From Ifrita kowaldi (lineage: Eukaryota; Chordata; Aves; Passeriformes; Cinclosomatidae): a stretch of 64,000 nucleotides of DNA. The first letter of the stretch is position 1. Every line of letters begins with the position of its first letter. The DNA lies in NCBI GenBank assembly GCA_013398055.1, contig VZRS01014475.1, positions 1,434,333 through 1,498,332 on the forward strand, in the 5' to 3' direction. The notes beneath the pieces were generated by a model that saw only the letters and a list, made by a program, of their open reading frames with translations, had not been told where the DNA came from and ran no database searches. Made by a program: the position numbers and the translations under genes. Below are positions 59,952 to 64,000 of the stretch, piece after piece.

Positions 59952-60022
59952 GATATATGATATGATATGATTATGGTACTATATGATATGATATGATCAT
60001 GGTACGATAAGATATGATATAA
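59952..60022. repeat. ATATG pentamer repeat with higher-order duplication
   Basis: GATAT/ATATG units form a block ending GATTATGGTACT, which is repeated as a second block ending GATCATGGTACG, then a third partial run (GATAAGATATGATATAATG). This is a pentanucleotide microsatellite that has itself been duplicated with a spacing of about 30 bases. Confidence 0.85.
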
Positions 60023-63000
60023 TGTGTTGGTTTTGGGGAGGGTCTAATGTATTTATCAACAAATGTGACTTCATTCACCCTAAAAATACTGTCAAAATCT
60101 TCCTTAAACGAAAGTCCCCTCATAGTTACCAATGAAGAAGAGGAATTATTTGGGGTTTGTTTTCATTTTTTCTTACAAATAATTAAGTGATAGAGAAAGA
60201 CACCTTGCACCATTCCCATCAACAGAAAAAGTGGAATTAAGGAATCAGGATATTATGTGATTTTAACCCCAGGCATTGCCCTTTTACTGCAATCCCTTAC
60301 CCTATATTAGACTTAATGGTTGATGTTTGGAATTCTTCCTCATCAAGTCTGTCTTCTTATGCTTTAGTGAAAAGATTTTTAAACACTTAATTTTGAACCA
60401 TTCCTAAAACTGATCATCTTACTATATGAGAAAGCATCTTGAAACAGAGAGATTTAAAGTTTTTTGAATAAAAAGAAGCCAAGAGAGAAATTAAGAAGAG
60501 ATTCTTGAGTGAATCTTGTAGCAGACATTTTGATCAAAGACTGTGTATCTACACAGTAAATAGTGAATGCGGCTGGCCAAGGGGTTGAGGGACTTCCTGT
60601 TCTGAGTCACTGCTAATAAAGGAAGTGATCTATGGGATTAAAAATAAAAAAAGAATTTATAGACTTTGAGAGTAAATAAAATATCTTCAGTGCATATTTT
60701 GAATTTTTCATAGTAACTATCTACTGCAAAGCCAATATGCTGAACTAATAGTTTCCTGGAGACATTTTGTTTTGTCTCACTCCATTAGTCAATTCCCTGC
60801 TCAATGTTCAGCTTCTCCTACTGAGTCACTGATTGCCCAAGGTGTAGACAGTCTTATACAGAAATATATTAGCTTGACTTATTTTTCCACTTGATTTTAT
60901 TTCTCTTCTTTACTGCTGAATGGTAGCAAATCAAATGATCTTTTTTAAACCTCCAACATTCATCTCCAATGTTTAGTTCTTAGTTACATTTCATACTTAT
61001 GCTTCATAGTAAATGAAATAATTTAATTTCAAGAGATTATATTACTGTATAGGACAGAGATCGAAGATCTGCTTGTGAACAATTTGTAAGCAATAACATT
61101 ACAAAAAAGGTAGTTAGGAACAATTTATAAAGTTGTTCCAATTAAACAATATTTTTGGGTACCCATTTTCTCATCTAAAAATTTATTAAATAAGCAGTCA
61201 GTTAGATTATAAGGACACCTGCCTCTTCCTGCTCAACATTGAACTTCCCACAAGCAAGAAAAGAATGATATTTAATCTTAGGTATAACAATAAGCATCCG
61301 AAGCATTCTCACTTCTTCCTTTGGATTTCTTTCATTCTGTGTTTAAATAGTATTTTGTTCCCAGAGAGACATAGAAAAAGAAAAGTATTCATACAAACAC
61401 CTGTTTGCATAGACACCATGTGTTGGAAGAAAGGTCACAGAGTTTCAAGTTCTAATGTCTACAGTAAAGTTTAATGACAAAATAGGTATATTCAAGCATT
61501 AGTCAAACAGAAAATTCTCAGTTGTGTGCAAGAAATATTACATTTTTTAACAACTATAAAACACCACCACTTGAAGTCAATGGCTTCAGAAAATCCTCTA
61601 AATAAGGATAAGGAAATATTTAAGGTCCTATTTAATGGTGTAAATTTATGGAGCAGTAGATGGTTACTGGTTTTAGTCTTAGTTAAAACAAACAAAAAGG
61701 GTATTTCACCAAATTCTACTTTCTTAGTAAATTGGATCCAAGTCTATGTAAAAAGTAAATTTTATAGGAATGATACCTCAACACCCAAATCTGATACTGT
61801 CTGTAAAATGCCATGAGAAAAGGAAAAGCCTAGTTTAATTATGTTAGAATTTGGAGATGACAACCAGGTGAGGGGATGCTATTAAGCTTTTTACGATCAT
61901 GAGCTATAAAATACACTTTTGTTTTTCTTGTAATTTCTCACAGAAAATAGTATTTCCCATTTTCAGTACTCACACCGAGAACACATTTTTCCTGGTCATC
62001 TCTTTACCTAGGAGTGAATTTACACTGTTGCAGATTAATGGCAAAGCAAACTCTGAAACACGGGGGCTGGTCTCTGTTCAAGTGTGTTTATCTCCACAAG
62101 GGTTTATTATTGAAAATGTAGCACTCATCTGGCTTTGTGCAGAGATAAAGCATTGGGCTGGCAAGGTGTGCCACAGGAGCATTAACAATGTGCCACAGCT
62201 AAACTGTCCTTAAGTGGAAACACATACCAGGACATACTTTAGAGATTCTACCAGCAAGCACGCATTATTTTGACAACCCAGCTCTTCCTTATCCAGGATA
62301 AGAGGGCTTCATTGTATTTTGCTATACATGCAATATAGTGGGGGGGTTTTTTAGTCTTTATCCAGTTTGTTTCCTGCAATATTATAGCCATCTGACAAGC
62401 ATCAGTAAAAATTGACATAACATGTTGTCAGACTGAACCCTAGGGAGCTGTTAATTATTGCTACAAAAAAAAAAAAAAAGCTGTCTGGCAGCTCTGCTCT
62501 CTGTTGCTTATTCTACAGATTTTAGGACCTCTCAGTCTCCCTTCTACACAAAAGATTCCTTGGGACTTAACTGTCAGTTCTGATGTATTTAAGGATGTAT
62601 GAAATAGTTTTGGCTGAAAAGCTCTTTTTGAAAATAGTGTTTCTTATGTGATCAGCTTAATCAAGCTAAGCCATAAAAAGGAATCCTATTCTTTATATAC
62701 CAAGAGTAAAACTAGCAACAGAATGTTCCTTAGAAGATATCTTTCGTGGTAATTTTACCTGAGTCACATGTAAAACATTCATTTCATTAGGGGGAAAGAA
62801 AAATATTTTGTATTTTTTCTGTGTTTGAGAAATCATATATTTGTGACTCATTCATCTTCACCCATAGTCCTAAGGTCCCAGTCTATGCCTTGACAACACA
62901 GAATTAATAGTAAACTTAGTCCTCTGAAGTTCACAGACAACATATAATAAGAAAAATTCTCATTAATCTGGTTGTTTTGGAAGAGCTGCTCCATGTATCC

Positions 63001-64000
63001 ATTTCAGACAGATGAGTGCTAGAACCCATTGAAGATTTTTATGGGAAAAACGCACTTTTTTCAGCTCCATGTCCCTTGTCAGCCGTCTCCCATTTGCTCT
63101 CAATCTCCCATGGTCCAAGTCATCAAGTTCTGTGTTTCACTCCCACCAGAAATTCCACCACGCTCTTAAAAATGACCCTAAAAGTTAATAATTAATGTCT
63201 TCCTCAAATTAACACATTTTCTTTAAGAGTCTTCACTCTGTTAAATTATATATGTGTGTATACATAACTACAAATTAATTGCTGTTTGTTTTAAAGCTTC
63301 CATTAAGTTTCATTTTTAAGCCAATAATGTAGCTAATAGAAAAATGACTCATTTTTGCCTCCAGATCCATAAGTCATAGCAGCTAGCCTTTTGGAAATAA
63401 ACAGTGCCTATGTCATCCTAAGTGAGAATACTGCTTAAATTTTATTTCTCTGTGTTTTGTAGCAGGTCAGATTACAGATTTATAGTGTCTTATAACCTTC
63501 TAAAAAAGAAAGGAATCACTCTGTGCTTTAGTCTGTGTCTCTTCTAGGATTCTTCCATAGGAACACTGTGAAGTGGTTTCCACGAATAGAGATGAAGTTT
63601 GGAGTAGCTCAGTTGTGCCTATGCTTGTGCTGCTGGATATGAGTTCTGTGTCAGCGGTATAAACCCAAGCTGATCAGAATGGGGCCCAAAACTGCCCCTT
63701 TGCATTATTGCTTCCCTCAAGTACTGAAGTATAATCTCTCTTCCCATTATACTTAATCCCCTGTGCAAACCTGCACAAGTTAAAGTCATTTCAGAGTGAC
63801 TGGTTAGAATCATTAGATGTTTCTGAAGGGTTTTTTGTATAACAATTTATAATATTTAGTGTATAATAAGAATTGAGTACAAGATACTGCAAGAATTCAA
63901 AATTTTCCTTTAATAATTAAAGAATTTCTATCATTAATTATATTTACTAATTATTTGAACATGAACAAAATTAACCAGTTGCAGTCCGCCTGACCACTAG
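60023..64000. other. Non-coding AT-rich interval to the window end
   Basis: Unique sequence. It includes a G run (62340-62346), an A tract (62465-62479) preceded by a TTAATTATT homeodomain core, and a 104-codon frame at 61899-62213 with no domain, start context or codon bias. No gene, RNA or transposon recognised. Confidence 0.5.

Noticed and set aside
1..64000. tRNA, rRNA and mitochondrial-derived sequence
   Set aside because: I saw no A-box/B-box pair with a cloverleaf, no rRNA-like conserved core and no mitochondrial gene sequence. A covariance-model scan was not possible, so small RNAs are not strictly excluded.

Overview
This window looks like a gene-poor, AT-rich stretch of a bird genome, most likely from the large intergenic or intronic space of a macrochromosome. 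The main evidence is the repeats. Almost every recognisable one is a CR1 LINE (chicken-repeat-1 family), in both orientations and of very different ages. There are also two avian-type endogenous retrovirus LTR pieces. I saw no Alu, L1 or B-type SINEs and no bacterial or viral gene layout. There is no long open reading frame; the longest are 140 to 144 codons and fall in low-complexity or repeat sequence.

Layout. 1-9229: unique AT-rich sequence with microsatellites, a sequencing gap (1148-1181) and a GC-richer patch near 4680-5272. 9230-15660: three minus-strand CR1 pieces. They include an ancient copy with readable reverse-transcriptase motifs (13560-14970) directly abutted by a younger copy (14975-15660). 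A strong G-quadruplex motif lies at 11935-11959. 15661-25067: unique sequence, one short plus-strand CR1 scrap and a 23-bp tandem repeat. 25073-25756: a solo LTR of 684 bp, bounded exactly by a 5-bp target-site duplication (TTACC), with TATA-like and polyadenylation signals. 25762-42785: unique sequence and four more CR1 remnants (30690-31105 plus, 31126-31570 minus, 32720-33616 plus, 42530-42785 plus), with an A/C-rich low-complexity block near 36.5 kb. 42786-54096: unique sequence, a (GAAA)n microsatellite, and two open stretches with exon-like features near 44.7 and 45.4 kb. 54097-55122: a CR1 cluster broken by three single-N joins and a duplicated 30-bp flank, probably an assembly scar. 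56705-57742: a CR1 3' end and a second LTR fragment with a diverged tandem repeat in its U3. 57743-64000: unique AT-rich sequence.

No gene can be called with confidence. Four short open intervals have some exon-like evidence: 12141-12210 plus, 41091-41184 plus, 44669-44779 minus and 45365-45546 plus. They are listed as low-confidence candidates. The intergenic sequence also holds short homeodomain, POU and C/EBP-type motif clusters and a few perfect inverted repeats, which may mark conserved enhancers. That would need a cross-species alignment. I found no convincing new biological system. The most useful results are the precisely bounded solo LTR, the layered CR1 history, the candidate exons and the assembly anomaly.
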